Assembly: GCF_900142575.1 (NCBI RefSeq)
Contig: NZ_FRBI01000020.1
Span: 1-64,000 of the forward strand
DNA from: Actinacidiphila paucisporea
GTDB taxonomy: Bacteria; Actinomycetota; Actinomycetes; Streptomycetales; Streptomycetaceae
DNA: 64,000 nucleotides
Direction: 5' to 3'
Shown: in pieces, positions 48,464 to 56,736 of the stretch
Numbering within the stretch: position 1 is the stretch's first letter
Layout of the letters: the number at the start of each line of letters is the position of its first letter
Program-made: the position numbers and the translations under genes
The notes under the pieces: generated by a model
Told to the model about the DNA's origin: nothing
What the model saw: the letters and a program-made list of their open reading frames with translations, nothing else
Databases searched by the model: none

Positions 48464-49453
48464 ATGGGCGAACGACGCGAGGTCGCGCTGGTCTTTCCCG
48501 GCCAGGGCGGACAACAGCCGCGGATGGGCGCCGACTTGTACGGCGCCGAGGCGGCTTTCACCGCCGTGATGGACGACTTCTTCACCGCCGCGGGCACCGA
48601 GGGGAAGCGGCTGCGCGACGACTGGCTGGCCGAGGATCCGGGCCCGGAGTTCGACGACTGCAGCCGGGCGCAGCCGCTGCTCTTCGCCGTCGGCGCGGCC
48701 CTGGCCTTCGCGGTGATCGCGCGGGGCCTGCGGCCCACGGTCCTGGTCGGGCACAGCGTCGGCGAACTGGCCGCGGCCGCCGTCGCCGGGGTTTTCAGTG
48801 TCGCCGACGGCAGCCGGGTGATGGCGGCGCGGACCTCCGCGATGGCGGCGACGGAGCCGGGCGGGATGCTCGCGGTGGCCGCCGGCGTCGACCGCGTCCG
48901 CGAGGTGCTCGGCGACCTCGCCGGGCGCGGCCTGGCGGTCGCGGCCGTCAACAGCCCTCTGCAGACGGTGCTCTCCGGCGCGACGGCGCCGTTGCTCGCC
49001 GCCGAGCGGGCCCTGACGGCCGAGGTGGTCGCGTGCCGCCCGGTGAAGGCGAGGCAGGCCTTCCACAGCCCGCTGTGCGCCGGCGCGGCGGCCCGGTTCC
49101 GCGAACAGCTGCACCACATCCGGCTGCGCCCGCCGGCCATCACGATCCGCTCGACCTCCACCGCCCGCGATGTGACGGACGCGGAGTCGGTCACCCCGGA
49201 GTTCTGGTCGGCGCAACTGACCAGGCCGGTGCTGTTCTGGCCGGCGGTGGACGGGCTGCTGGGCTCCGGCAGCCGCGTCTTCCTCGAAGCGGGTCCGAAG
49301 GGCAGTTGCGCGGCGGCGCTGCGGCTGCATCCCGCGGTCCAGTCCGGCGCGAGCACGGTGTTCCCGCTGCTGCCCGCGGCGCCGGGGGCCGCGGGGGCAG
49401 GGCGCCGCGTCTTCGAGGAGTCCGTCGCCGCGGCACTGGCGGTGGCCGGCTGA
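48464..49453 (+). CDS. Discrete acyltransferase (malonyl-type)
   Basis: 329-residue free-standing FabD-like AT: LVFPGQGGQQPRMG, nucleophile S98 in GHSVGE, SRAQPLLFAVG and QAFHSPL, where the FxH pattern indicates malonyl rather than methylmalonyl. ATG 48464 lies 9 nt after GAGGAGG. It ends the long operon. Both AT-less modules (33240 and 45427) need such an enzyme, so it is their best candidate supplier; it could also serve the type II ACP. Housekeeping FabD normally sits in a fatty-acid operon, not in this context. Confidence 0.9.
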   Translation: MGERREVALVFPGQGGQQPRMGADLYGAEAAFTAVMDDFFTAAGTEGKRLRDDWLAEDPGPEFDDCSRAQPLLFAVGAALAFAVIARGLRPTVLVGHSVGELAAAAVAGVFSVADGSRVMAARTSAMAATEPGGMLAVAAGVDRVREVLGDLAGRGLAVAAVNSPLQTVLSGATAPLLAAERALTAEVVACRPVKARQAFHSPLCAGAAARFREQLHHIRLRPPAITIRSTSTARDVTDAESVTPEFWSAQLTRPVLFWPAVDGLLGSGSRVFLEAGPKGSCAAALRLHPAVQSGASTVFPLLPAAPGAAGAGRRVFEESVAAALAVAG

Positions 49454-49477
49454 CCGGACCCCGCACCCGCGCCTGAT

Positions 49478-50677
49478 TCAGCGGTCGGCGGCCGAGCCGC
49501 CGATGCCGAGACGGTGACGGCCGTCGTCGGGGTGGACCGCGAATTGCGGCCGGCGCGGGTGCCGGGAGGCCGTGCGTTCGATGACCAGCAGGGCCGCGTC
49601 GTCGGAGAGCCGCTCGCCCGCGTGCTCCAGCAGGTCGCGGTGGACCCGGCGCAGCAGCGCCTCGGGGCCGGCGGCGGGGAAGGAGGCGACCCGGTCGGCG
49701 AGCGGGTACATGCCCCCGGTCGGCGAGCGGGCCTCGATGACGCCGTCGGTGTAGAGCAGCAGCAGGTCGCCGGCCTCGAAGGTGAACGGGTCGATGCGGC
49801 TGCCGCGCTCCGACGACAGGCCGCACAGGCCCAGCGGTGGCGCGGGGGTGCGCGGGTGCAGGGCGGTGACCTCGCCACCGTGCACCAGCAGGGGCGGCGG
49901 GTGGCCGCGGTTGATCATCTGCGCCTGCTCGTCCCCGTCGGGGATGTCGAGGAGCAGGGCGGTCACGAAGTGCTCCCCCGGGTCGCGTACGGTGTCGGCG
50001 ACCTCTTCCAGGTCCCGGCAGACGCTGTCCTCGACGGCACCGACGAGTTCGGGCAGTGCCTCGTACCGGGGGGCGCCCTCGCGGAAGGCGCCCATCACCA
50101 TCGACGCCTCGCCGATGGAGGCCAGGCCGTGGCCGCGGACGTCCCCGATGATCACCCGGGTGCGGCGGCGGCCGGCCCGTACGACGGCGAAGAGGTCCCC
50201 GCCGATCTGGGTCTCGTCCTCGGCCGCCAGATATCTCCAGGCCACCGCGAGGGGCCCGACCCGGCGGGGTGGCGGACGCAGCAGGACGCGCTGCGCCGTC
50301 TCGGCCACCGAGCGGACCCGGCTCAGCTCGCGCTCCCGCCGCACCCGCACGGAGGAGATGAAGACCACCAGAGCCGACAGCACGGCCAGGGCGACGAGCT
50401 GCGCCATGTGGTTGGTCGTGCTCAGACCGCCGTGGAAGACCGAGATGATCAGCAGGGCCAACTCCGCCAGCCCCCCGACCAGGGCGGTCAGCCGCGGCCC
50501 GGCGAAGGACGCGGTGAGGGTGGGCGCGATGACCAGCAGCGGTCCCAGATGGACACTCGTCCCGAGCCAGACGTCCGTCACGCTGATCGCCACGATCAGT
50601 GCGAGCGCGATCGCCAGCAGGCCGCGCCCGGTTCGCTCCTCCAGGACACGGTCCACCGGTAGCCGGCGCCGACCCAT
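49478..50677 (-). CDS. Membrane-anchored SpoIIE-type PP2C phosphatase
   Basis: 399 residues. The N-terminal part (about 18-115) has three to four hydrophobic segments, then a short linker, then a PPM/SpoIIE domain with the metal-site motifs IGGDLFAVVR, IGDVRGHGLAS, INRGHPPPLLV, LLLYTDGVIEAR and LSDDAALLVIERT. Such proteins dephosphorylate anti-sigma-factor antagonists in Streptomyces. Start at 50677 is preferred by similarity of layout; ATG 50710 with AGGGA upstream is equally possible. Convergent with the AT gene (24-bp gap). Confidence 0.9.
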   Translation of the reverse strand: MGRRRLPVDRVLEERTGRGLLAIALALIVAISVTDVWLGTSVHLGPLLVIAPTLTASFAGPRLTALVGGLAELALLIISVFHGGLSTTNHMAQLVALAVLSALVVFISSVRVRRERELSRVRSVAETAQRVLLRPPPRRVGPLAVAWRYLAAEDETQIGGDLFAVVRAGRRRTRVIIGDVRGHGLASIGEASMVMGAFREGAPRYEALPELVGAVEDSVCRDLEEVADTVRDPGEHFVTALLLDIPDGDEQAQMINRGHPPPLLVHGGEVTALHPRTPAPPLGLCGLSSERGSRIDPFTFEAGDLLLLYTDGVIEARSPTGGMYPLADRVASFPAAGPEALLRRVHRDLLEHAGERLSDDAALLVIERTASRHPRRPQFAVHPDDGRHRLGIGGSAADR

Positions 50678-50821
50678 GGCAGGCTTCTGCCCCCTTTGCC
50701 GGAGATACATGCATTTTCCCTGGCGTGTCGGGAGGCGACGGTCGGCACACCGTCCGCGACCGGGGCGTACGCCCACCGCGCCCCCCGGCGCAGGAACTGA
50801 CGCCCCATAGACTCCGCTGTC

Positions 50822-51721
50822 ATGCGCATAGCCCGTAGACCCCTGTACAGCTCCGCCGTGGCCGTCGTCCTGGCCGCCGCGCTCCTCGCCACCGTGACCG
50901 CCTGCTCGTCCGGCGACGGCGGGTCGAAACCCTTGAAGGCACTGCGGCACCTGCCGGCCGACGCCAACGCCTCGAAGCAGGTGACGTACGTCGACAACGT
51001 ACGGATACGGAAGCTGAGCGCCGCCGACCCGAAGCGCTTCGCGACCATCGCGCAGCTCACCAGCCCGCTGCTGAGCGGCTACCGAGGCGGGCCGTGGGGG
51101 CAGACCCTCAAGGAGTCCCAGATCGACACCGCCGTCGACACCGCCGCGGCGGGCCACTGGGACGGCTCCTTCGACGCGGCGGCCGTCACCGCGTCCCTGA
51201 AGAAGAGCGGCTACACGTCGACCGAGCGGGACGGCGGGCAGGTCTGGAAGCCCGCGGGCTCCGGCCCGGCATTCGCCGTCTCCGACGACGAGATCCGCTA
51301 CGCCACGGACGCCGCCCGCTTCTCCGCGGCCGACCCCGGAGACAGCGCCTCCCTGGCCGGCAAGGAGGAATACCGGCTCGTCGCGGGCTGCCTCGGCGAC
51401 GTCTACCGCGCCGACTTCAACGCCCTCTCCACCACCGAACCGGTCCGCCTGTCCGCCCTCGGCCAGCAGGCCGACGACTCCGGCAAGAACACCGAGACCC
51501 TGTGCGCGGCGGTCAAGGACCAGGCCACCGCCGACCGCCTGGCGGCCAAGCTCCGCTCGGTCGTCAAGGACAGGTCCCCGCGCTTCGACGGCACGACGGT
51601 GACCGTCACCAAGGGGGACCACCCCGTGGTCAGCGCCACCGTCCCCGACACCGCCGCCCAACGCCCGGGCCGGCTCCTCCTGACCGACTTCCAGCTGTGG
51701 ACGGCGGTCGGCGAGCTGTGA
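50822..51721 (+). CDS. Putative lipoprotein, function unknown
   Basis: 299 residues. The N-terminus is a lipoprotein signal (RRP..., hydrophobic run, LATVTAC lipobox with Cys at about 28, then SSGDGGS). The rest is soluble, Ala/Asp/Lys-rich, without a domain I recognise. It is probably anchored outside the membrane. Divergent from the PP2C gene across about 110-145 bp. Confidence 0.82.
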   Translation: MRIARRPLYSSAVAVVLAAALLATVTACSSGDGGSKPLKALRHLPADANASKQVTYVDNVRIRKLSAADPKRFATIAQLTSPLLSGYRGGPWGQTLKESQIDTAVDTAAAGHWDGSFDAAAVTASLKKSGYTSTERDGGQVWKPAGSGPAFAVSDDEIRYATDAARFSAADPGDSASLAGKEEYRLVAGCLGDVYRADFNALSTTEPVRLSALGQQADDSGKNTETLCAAVKDQATADRLAAKLRSVVKDRSPRFDGTTVTVTKGDHPVVSATVPDTAAQRPGRLLLTDFQLWTAVGEL

Positions 51722-51772
51722 CGCGGCCCCCGCCGCACCGGTAGGCCGCGCCGGTAGGACCCGGCGCGCGCC

Positions 51773-51786
51773 CGGAGACGTCTCCG
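51773..51786. promoter_or_regulatory. Perfect 14-bp palindrome in the 51722-52027 gap
   Basis: CGGAGACGTCTCCG is a perfect palindrome about 50 bp after the lipoprotein stop. It could be an operator or a short terminator stem. The rest of the 306-bp gap is very G+C-rich with no convincing gene. Confidence 0.3.
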
Positions 51787-52027
51787 CCGACGGCCCCGCG
51801 CCCGATGCCGGCGCCGGGCGGATCCAGGTCCGCGCCGACTCCGGCGGCCCGGCGGTGCACGGCACCCGGCCTCGCGGCCGCCCGCGGCGCGGCGGGGCTC
51901 GTGATGCGGGACCATCCCGGCTGCGCGACGCTGGGAGTCGGGCTGCGCCGCGCCGGGTGGATTCCGGCCCGCTCCCGATTTCCCGACCGATACCGCCGAT
52001 GCGCTCGCGATCGTGAGGAAAACAGCC

Positions 52028-52855
52028 ATGCCTTTCATCACCGCGAAGGACGGAACCAAGATCTTCTACAAGGACTGGGGGTCGGGTCGGCCGGTCGTGT
52101 TCAGCCACGGCTGGCCGCTGACCGCCGACGCGTGGGACCCGCAGGCGAAGCTGGTCGCGGACAACGGTTTCCGCGCGATCGCGCACGACCGGCGAGGCGG
52201 CGGCCGGTCCGGGCAGCCGTGGGACGGGAACGACCTCGACACGTACGCCGAGGACCTGGCGTCGCTGATCGAGGCACTCGACCTACGGGACGTCGTCCTG
52301 GTGGGGCACTCGACCGGTGGCGGCGAGGTGACCCGCTACGTCGGCAGGCACGGCACCGACCGGGTGGCCAAGGTCGTGCTGCTCGGTGCGATCCCGCCGC
52401 TGATGCTGAAGACGGCGGAGAATCCCGAGGGCCTGCCGATCGAGGTCTTCGACGAGATCCGCGACGGGGTCGCCACCGACCGCTCGCAGTTCTACCAGGA
52501 CCTCAGCGCGGCCTTCTTCGGTGCCAACCGGGACGGCTCGACGGTGACGCAGGGCACCCGTGACGCGTTCTGGCTGTGGTCCATGACCGTGGGGATCAAG
52601 GGCGCGTACGACTGCGTCAAGGCCTTCTCCGAGACCGACCTGACCGAGGACCTCAAGCGGTTCGACGTCCCCACGCTCATCGTCCACGGCGACGACGACC
52701 AGATCGTGCCCATCGTGGCGGCGGGCGAGAAGTCGTCGAAACTGGTCAAGGACGCCACCTTCAAGGTCTACGAGGGCGCCCCGCACGGCCTGTCGATGGT
52801 CCCGAAGTTCGCCGACCGGTTCAACACCGACCTGCTGGCCTTCCTCCGCGGCTGA
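52028..52855 (+). CDS. Cofactor-free haloperoxidase/perhydrolase-type alpha/beta hydrolase
   Basis: 275 residues. It matches the non-haem chloroperoxidase family: FITAKDGTKIFYKDWGSGRPVVFSHGWPL, HDRRGGGRSGQPW, nucleophile elbow GHSTGGGE, acid in HGDDDQIVP and His in GAPHGLS. In vivo function is usually ester hydrolysis, with perhydrolase activity in organic acid buffers. ATG 52028 (GAGGA upstream) is preferred to GTG 52013. Single gene. Confidence 0.92.
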   Translation: MPFITAKDGTKIFYKDWGSGRPVVFSHGWPLTADAWDPQAKLVADNGFRAIAHDRRGGGRSGQPWDGNDLDTYAEDLASLIEALDLRDVVLVGHSTGGGEVTRYVGRHGTDRVAKVVLLGAIPPLMLKTAENPEGLPIEVFDEIRDGVATDRSQFYQDLSAAFFGANRDGSTVTQGTRDAFWLWSMTVGIKGAYDCVKAFSETDLTEDLKRFDVPTLIVHGDDDQIVPIVAAGEKSSKLVKDATFKVYEGAPHGLSMVPKFADRFNTDLLAFLRG

Positions 52856-52938
52856 CGGCGCGGCCGCTCCCCACCACCACCACGTCCCGTCCGCGGTTCG
52901 CGTCCGCACCTCCCGGGTCCGCGACGGCTCACCGCATA

Positions 52939-52966
52939 GCGTAAGCGTACAAACCGGTACGTAACG
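52939..52966. promoter_or_regulatory. Hyphenated dyad upstream of MFS gene (TetR-like operator)
   Basis: CGTAC (52946-52950) and GTACG (52957-52961) flank AAACCG, with outer near-matches GCGTAA and TAACGC. It ends about 21 bp before the GTG start, where a repressor could block the exporter promoter. No TetR gene is adjacent. Confidence 0.4.
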
Positions 52967-52987
52967 CGACAGCGGGAGCGACTGAGC

Positions 52988-54496
52988 GTGGATCGCAAGT
53001 GGTGGACTCTGATCGCGGTGTCGGTGGCGACCTTCATGCTGCTGCTCGACATCACGGTGGTCAACGTGGCGCTGCCGTCGATCCGGAAGGATCTGAACGC
53101 CAGCTTCACGGACCTGCAATGGGTGCTCGACGCCTACGCGTTGACGCTCGCCGCACTGGTGCTGACCGCCGGTTCGCTGGCCGACCGGCTGGGGCGGCGC
53201 AGGATCTTCTCCTGGGGGCTGGTGATCTTCTCGCTGGCTTCGCTGCTGTGCGCGCTGTCGCCGAACCCGACGTTCCTGAACATCGCGCGGGCCGTGCAGG
53301 GAGTCGGCGGCGCCGCGATGTTCGCGGTGTCGCTGGCACTGGTGGCGCAGGAATTCCCCGCGGGCAGGGAGCGGGGGGTGGCGATGGGGTGGTACGGGGC
53401 GACGATCGGCGTGGCGGTGGCGCTCGGACCGCTGGTCGGCGGGGCCCTGACGGACGGGCTGGGCTGGGAGTCGATCTTCTACCTGAACGTGCCGATCGGC
53501 GTGGTGACGCTGATCGTGACCTTCACCCGGCTGCGCGAGAGCCGCGATCCGCACGCGACACGGGTCGACTGGGCGGGCGTGGCGGCCTTCAGCGCGTCGC
53601 TCTTCCTGCTGGTGCTGGCCTTGGTGCGGGGCAACGACGAGGGGTGGACCAGCACGCTGATCCTGTCGCTGCTCTCGGCGTCCGCGGCGCTGATGGCCGT
53701 CTTCGTGTGGATCGAGCTGCGGGTGCCCGAGCCGATGCTTCCCATGCGGCTCTTCCGGCGGCACGCCTTCACCGGCGTGCAGCTGGCGGCGTTCGGGGTG
53801 TCGAGCTCGCTCTTCGCGCTGTTCCTCTACCTCACGCTGTACATGCAGAACTATCTCGGGCTCACCCCCTTCGGGACCGGCCTGCGCTATCTGCCGGTCA
53901 CCGCGGTGAGCTTCCTCGCCTCGCCGATCGCCGGACTCCTGCTATCGCGGGTGCCGGCCCGGGTGATGCTCGGCGCGGGCCTCGCGGCGATCGGCCTCGG
54001 CCTGTACCTCATGGGCGGTGTCGCCCCGGGCGACGAGTGGACGACGCTGCTGCCCGGGTTCGTGATCGCGGGCGCGGGGGTGGGGCTGATCAACCCGGTG
54101 ATCGCGGACGTGGCCGTGAGCGTGGTGCCGAAGCAGCAGAGCGGCATGGCGGCCGGTATCAACGACACCTTCCGGCAGGTCGGGATCTCCGTGGGCATCG
54201 CCGTGTGGGGGGCGATCTTCGTGGCCCGGGGCGCGAGAGAGGTCCGCGAGCTGGCGGCGGGGACCCCCGCGGCCGGCGGCGGCCACCCGCACGAGCTGGT
54301 CGAGGCCGCGTCGTCGGGGAATCTGGACATGGTGCTCGCCGCCTTTCCCCCGCGGTCCAGGCAGGCGGTCGCGACCGCCGCCCGCGACGGCTTCCTCGCC
54401 GGGTTCAACGAGGTGCTCTACTACGGCTCGCTGGTCTGCTTCGCCGCCGCGGTGCTGGCCGTGTGGCTGGTCAGGGAGCACCAGATCGAGCGCTGA
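52988..54496 (+). CDS. MFS drug exporter, DHA2 (EmrB/QacA) family
   Basis: 502 residues with about 14 membrane segments. It carries the family's LDITVVNVALPSI in helix 1, GSLADRLGRRRIF in the first cytosolic loop and the antiporter motif region GATIGVAVALGPLVGGAL in helix 5. These proteins export drugs by proton antiport. GTG start with GGGAG upstream. It lies outside the PKS operons, 3.5 kb past the AT gene, so a link to the polyketide is possible but not shown. Confidence 0.92.
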   Translation: MDRKWWTLIAVSVATFMLLLDITVVNVALPSIRKDLNASFTDLQWVLDAYALTLAALVLTAGSLADRLGRRRIFSWGLVIFSLASLLCALSPNPTFLNIARAVQGVGGAAMFAVSLALVAQEFPAGRERGVAMGWYGATIGVAVALGPLVGGALTDGLGWESIFYLNVPIGVVTLIVTFTRLRESRDPHATRVDWAGVAAFSASLFLLVLALVRGNDEGWTSTLILSLLSASAALMAVFVWIELRVPEPMLPMRLFRRHAFTGVQLAAFGVSSSLFALFLYLTLYMQNYLGLTPFGTGLRYLPVTAVSFLASPIAGLLLSRVPARVMLGAGLAAIGLGLYLMGGVAPGDEWTTLLPGFVIAGAGVGLINPVIADVAVSVVPKQQSGMAAGINDTFRQVGISVGIAVWGAIFVARGAREVRELAAGTPAAGGGHPHELVEAASSGNLDMVLAAFPPRSRQAVATAARDGFLAGFNEVLYYGSLVCFAAAVLAVWLVREHQIER

Positions 54497-54560
54497 GCAC
54501 TGCCCTGCGGTGAAGTCGCCGGGTGGAACGGCTGCGGGGAGGCGGTCATAGAATCGCCGG

Positions 54561-55208
54561 GTGACGGCTGAAGACGACGCGTTCACGGCACTGACCGTGC
54601 TGAGCGATCCCGTACGGCGGAAGCTCTACCGGCATGTCGCCGCCTCCGTGGAGGAGGTGGGGCGGGACGCCGCCGCCGAGGCGGTCGGGATCTCCCGGTC
54701 GCTGGCGGCTTTCCATCTGGACAAGCTGGTCGCGGCCGGGCTGCTGGCCGTGTCCTTCCGGCGCCTGTCGGAGCGCACCGGCCCGGGCGCCGGGCGGCCG
54801 GCGAAGATGTACCGGCCGGCCGACGGCGAGCACACGGTCTCGCTGCCGCCTCGCTCCTACGACACCGTGGGCCGCCTGCTGGCGGGGGTGGTGGAGAAGG
54901 CCGGTCTCGACAGGGAGCTGCAGGCCGCGGCGAAGGCCGCAGGCGCCGCGGACCAGGACGCGGCGGCCGGCGACCTGGTCGAGGTGCTCCGCTCCCGCGG
55001 CTATCTGCCGTACTGGGACGGCGGGACGCTGCGACTGAAGAACTGCCCCTTCCATGCCCTCGCGGACGACTTCCGCGCGCTGATCTGCGGGATGAACCTG
55101 GCGCTGATCGAGGGCATGGCTCCCGAGGGGTGGTCGGCGGAGGTCGAGCCGTGCCCGGGCGGGTGCTGCGTGGCCCTCCGATCTAAAACAAATTTTCATT
55201 GGCTATAG
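54561..55208 (+). CDS. ArsR/SufR-like HTH regulator with C-terminal Cys cluster
   Basis: 215 residues. The N-terminal winged helix (about 5-90; LSDPVRRKLYRHVAAS, ISRSLAAFHLDKLVAAGLL) is followed by a helical region. A C-terminal part has five cysteines: CPFHALADDFRALIC, then CPGGCC. The pattern suggests an Fe-S cluster as in SufR-type repressors. TAGAAT about 8 bp before GTG 54561 suggests a leaderless transcript. The DUF3291 gene starts 26 nt downstream. Confidence 0.85.
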   Translation: MTAEDDAFTALTVLSDPVRRKLYRHVAASVEEVGRDAAAEAVGISRSLAAFHLDKLVAAGLLAVSFRRLSERTGPGAGRPAKMYRPADGEHTVSLPPRSYDTVGRLLAGVVEKAGLDRELQAAAKAAGAADQDAAAGDLVEVLRSRGYLPYWDGGTLRLKNCPFHALADDFRALICGMNLALIEGMAPEGWSAEVEPCPGGCCVALRSKTNFHWL

Positions 55209-55234
55209 AGATCGGGCCTTGCCATGCTGACCCC

Positions 55235-55699
55235 ATGACTGGCTTTCACCTCGCACAGGTCAACGTGGGCCGCAGCGTCGCTCCCCTGGGCGGCCCCGAG
55301 TTGGCCGACTTCGTCGCACAACTACCCGAGATCAACGCGCTGGCCGACCGTGCGCCCGGATTCGTCTGGCGCATGGTCGACGACGGCGGCGAGGACTCGA
55401 CCGCCCTGCGGCCGGACGGGGATGACGACCTGCTCCTGATCAACTGCTCGACCTGGGAGTCGGTCGAAGCCCTCAAGGACTTCGCCTACCACACGGACCA
55501 CCTGCGCGTGCTGAGCCGCCGCAGGGAGTGGTTCCAGCCCCTGGGCGGCCCCCACCAGGCACTGTGGTGGGTCCCCGCCGGCCACCGCCCGAGCGTCGCG
55601 GAGGCGATGGGGCGGATCGCGATACTGCGCGAGCGGGGTTCAGGTCCGCAGGCCTTCACCTTCCGCGACCCGCACTCGGCACCGGTCGCGGCGACGTAG
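55235..55699 (+). CDS. DUF3291 (ABM-like fold) protein
   Basis: 154 residues: HLAQVNVGRSVAPLGGPELADFVAQLPEINALADRAPGFVWRM, then STWESVEALKDFAYHTDHLRVLSRRREWF. This is the DUF3291 signature, a small ferredoxin-like fold related to ABM monooxygenases. ATG 55235 fits the family N-terminus; a longer start at 55199 is less likely. TATAGA at 55204-55209 could be its own -10 box. Function unknown. Confidence 0.85.
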   Translation: MTGFHLAQVNVGRSVAPLGGPELADFVAQLPEINALADRAPGFVWRMVDDGGEDSTALRPDGDDDLLLINCSTWESVEALKDFAYHTDHLRVLSRRREWFQPLGGPHQALWWVPAGHRPSVAEAMGRIAILRERGSGPQAFTFRDPHSAPVAAT

Positions 55700-55708
55700 G
55701 CCGTATTC

Positions 55709-55766
55709 ACGGGGGTCGGGGCGTCACGGGGTCGGGGCGTCGCGGGCTCACGGGGTCGGGGCGTCG
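55709..55766. repeat. Three imperfect tandem copies of CACGGGGTCGGGGCGTC
   Basis: Three near-identical 16-17 bp units lie at the convergent junction, the last one or two reading as the C-terminal codons of the minus-strand methyltransferase (PADAPTP). Slippage could vary that protein's tail length. Confidence 0.7.
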
Positions 55767-56578
55767 GCGGGTCTGCCTCCCCAGGCGGTGAGCATGCCGG
55801 CCGACAGCGCGGCGCACGCGTCGGAGTCGAGATACCGGACCGCCGCGTCGACGGCCGCTCCGTCGACCAGCCCGGTGGCGAGCATCGCGGCCCTGCTGCG
55901 CTCCCAGGTGTCGACCCAGAAGCGGCTGATGGGCGAGCCCGGCAGCAGCGGCGGCACATGGATCTCGGCGGCCACCGACACCAGTCCCGCCCCGCGCAGC
56001 AGCTGCGGATACGACGGCACCCAGGAGACGTCGGTGCCGATGGTCGCCCGCAGCCCCTGCCACATCGCCCGTATCACCGCGGTGTACGGAGTCTCCGGCG
56101 TCCGGTCGCTGGTCAGGTCGACGGCGTCGCTGAGCACCAGCACACCGCCGGGCGCGACGAGGTCGGCCAGCGCCGCGATGAGGTCGTCGCGCTCGGGCAG
56201 GTGCATCAGCACGAAGCGCGCGTGGACGAGCCGGAAACGCCCCGGGACCGCGCCCGGGGCGGTGATGTCGGCCTCCAGCACGTCCAGCCCGGGCGCGGGC
56301 CGCTCGGCGAGGAAACGCACGTCGCGGTCCACGGCGAGCACGCTCGCCACCCCGGCCTCGTCCAGCAGCCGGCGGGAGACCGTACCCGTACCGGCACCCA
56401 CGTCGAGGCAGTGCCACCCCGGGCCGGCCCCGAGTGCCCGCAGCCGCGCCATGGTGATGTCGTCGTAGGCGAGGGCGCCGAAGTCGATCCGCTCGCCCTC
56501 GCCCGCCTGCCCGGGACGGAAGACGGCCTGGCCGTAGCGGCTGCCCCGCGGCGCGTCACCGGCTGAGGCGGCGCTCAC
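55748..56578 (-). CDS. Class I SAM-dependent methyltransferase
   Basis: 276 residues. It has a SAM loop LDVGAGTGTVSRRLLDEAG, VLAVDRDVRFLAERP, LVHARFVLMHLPERDDLI and a UbiE/methyltransf-25-like C-terminal part. GTG 56578 start. No partner gene shows its substrate. The next gene downstream on this strand is absent; the POT transporter upstream is a separate unit. Confidence 0.85.
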   Translation of the reverse strand: MSAASAGDAPRGSRYGQAVFRPGQAGEGERIDFGALAYDDITMARLRALGAGPGWHCLDVGAGTGTVSRRLLDEAGVASVLAVDRDVRFLAERPAPGLDVLEADITAPGAVPGRFRLVHARFVLMHLPERDDLIAALADLVAPGGVLVLSDAVDLTSDRTPETPYTAVIRAMWQGLRATIGTDVSWVPSYPQLLRGAGLVSVAAEIHVPPLLPGSPISRFWVDTWERSRAAMLATGLVDGAAVDAAVRYLDSDACAALSAGMLTAWGGRPADAPTP

Positions 56579-56736
56579 CTCGCCACCGGCGGGACGCCGG
56601 GCCCCAGCGGCCGGTACGGCGGGTGGTCGGGCATGTTCATCCGGACCTCTTCACGCGGTGGGGCGGCGGCCCGGAAGAGCCGCCGCCCCAAGATCCTCCG
56701 CGCGGCCGCCGGCACGGCCCAGGCGCGCCGCCCGGC

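Noticed and set aside
51722..52012. Small frames before the perhydrolase-type gene
   Set aside because: Composition and lack of start signals suggest non-coding G+C-rich DNA.
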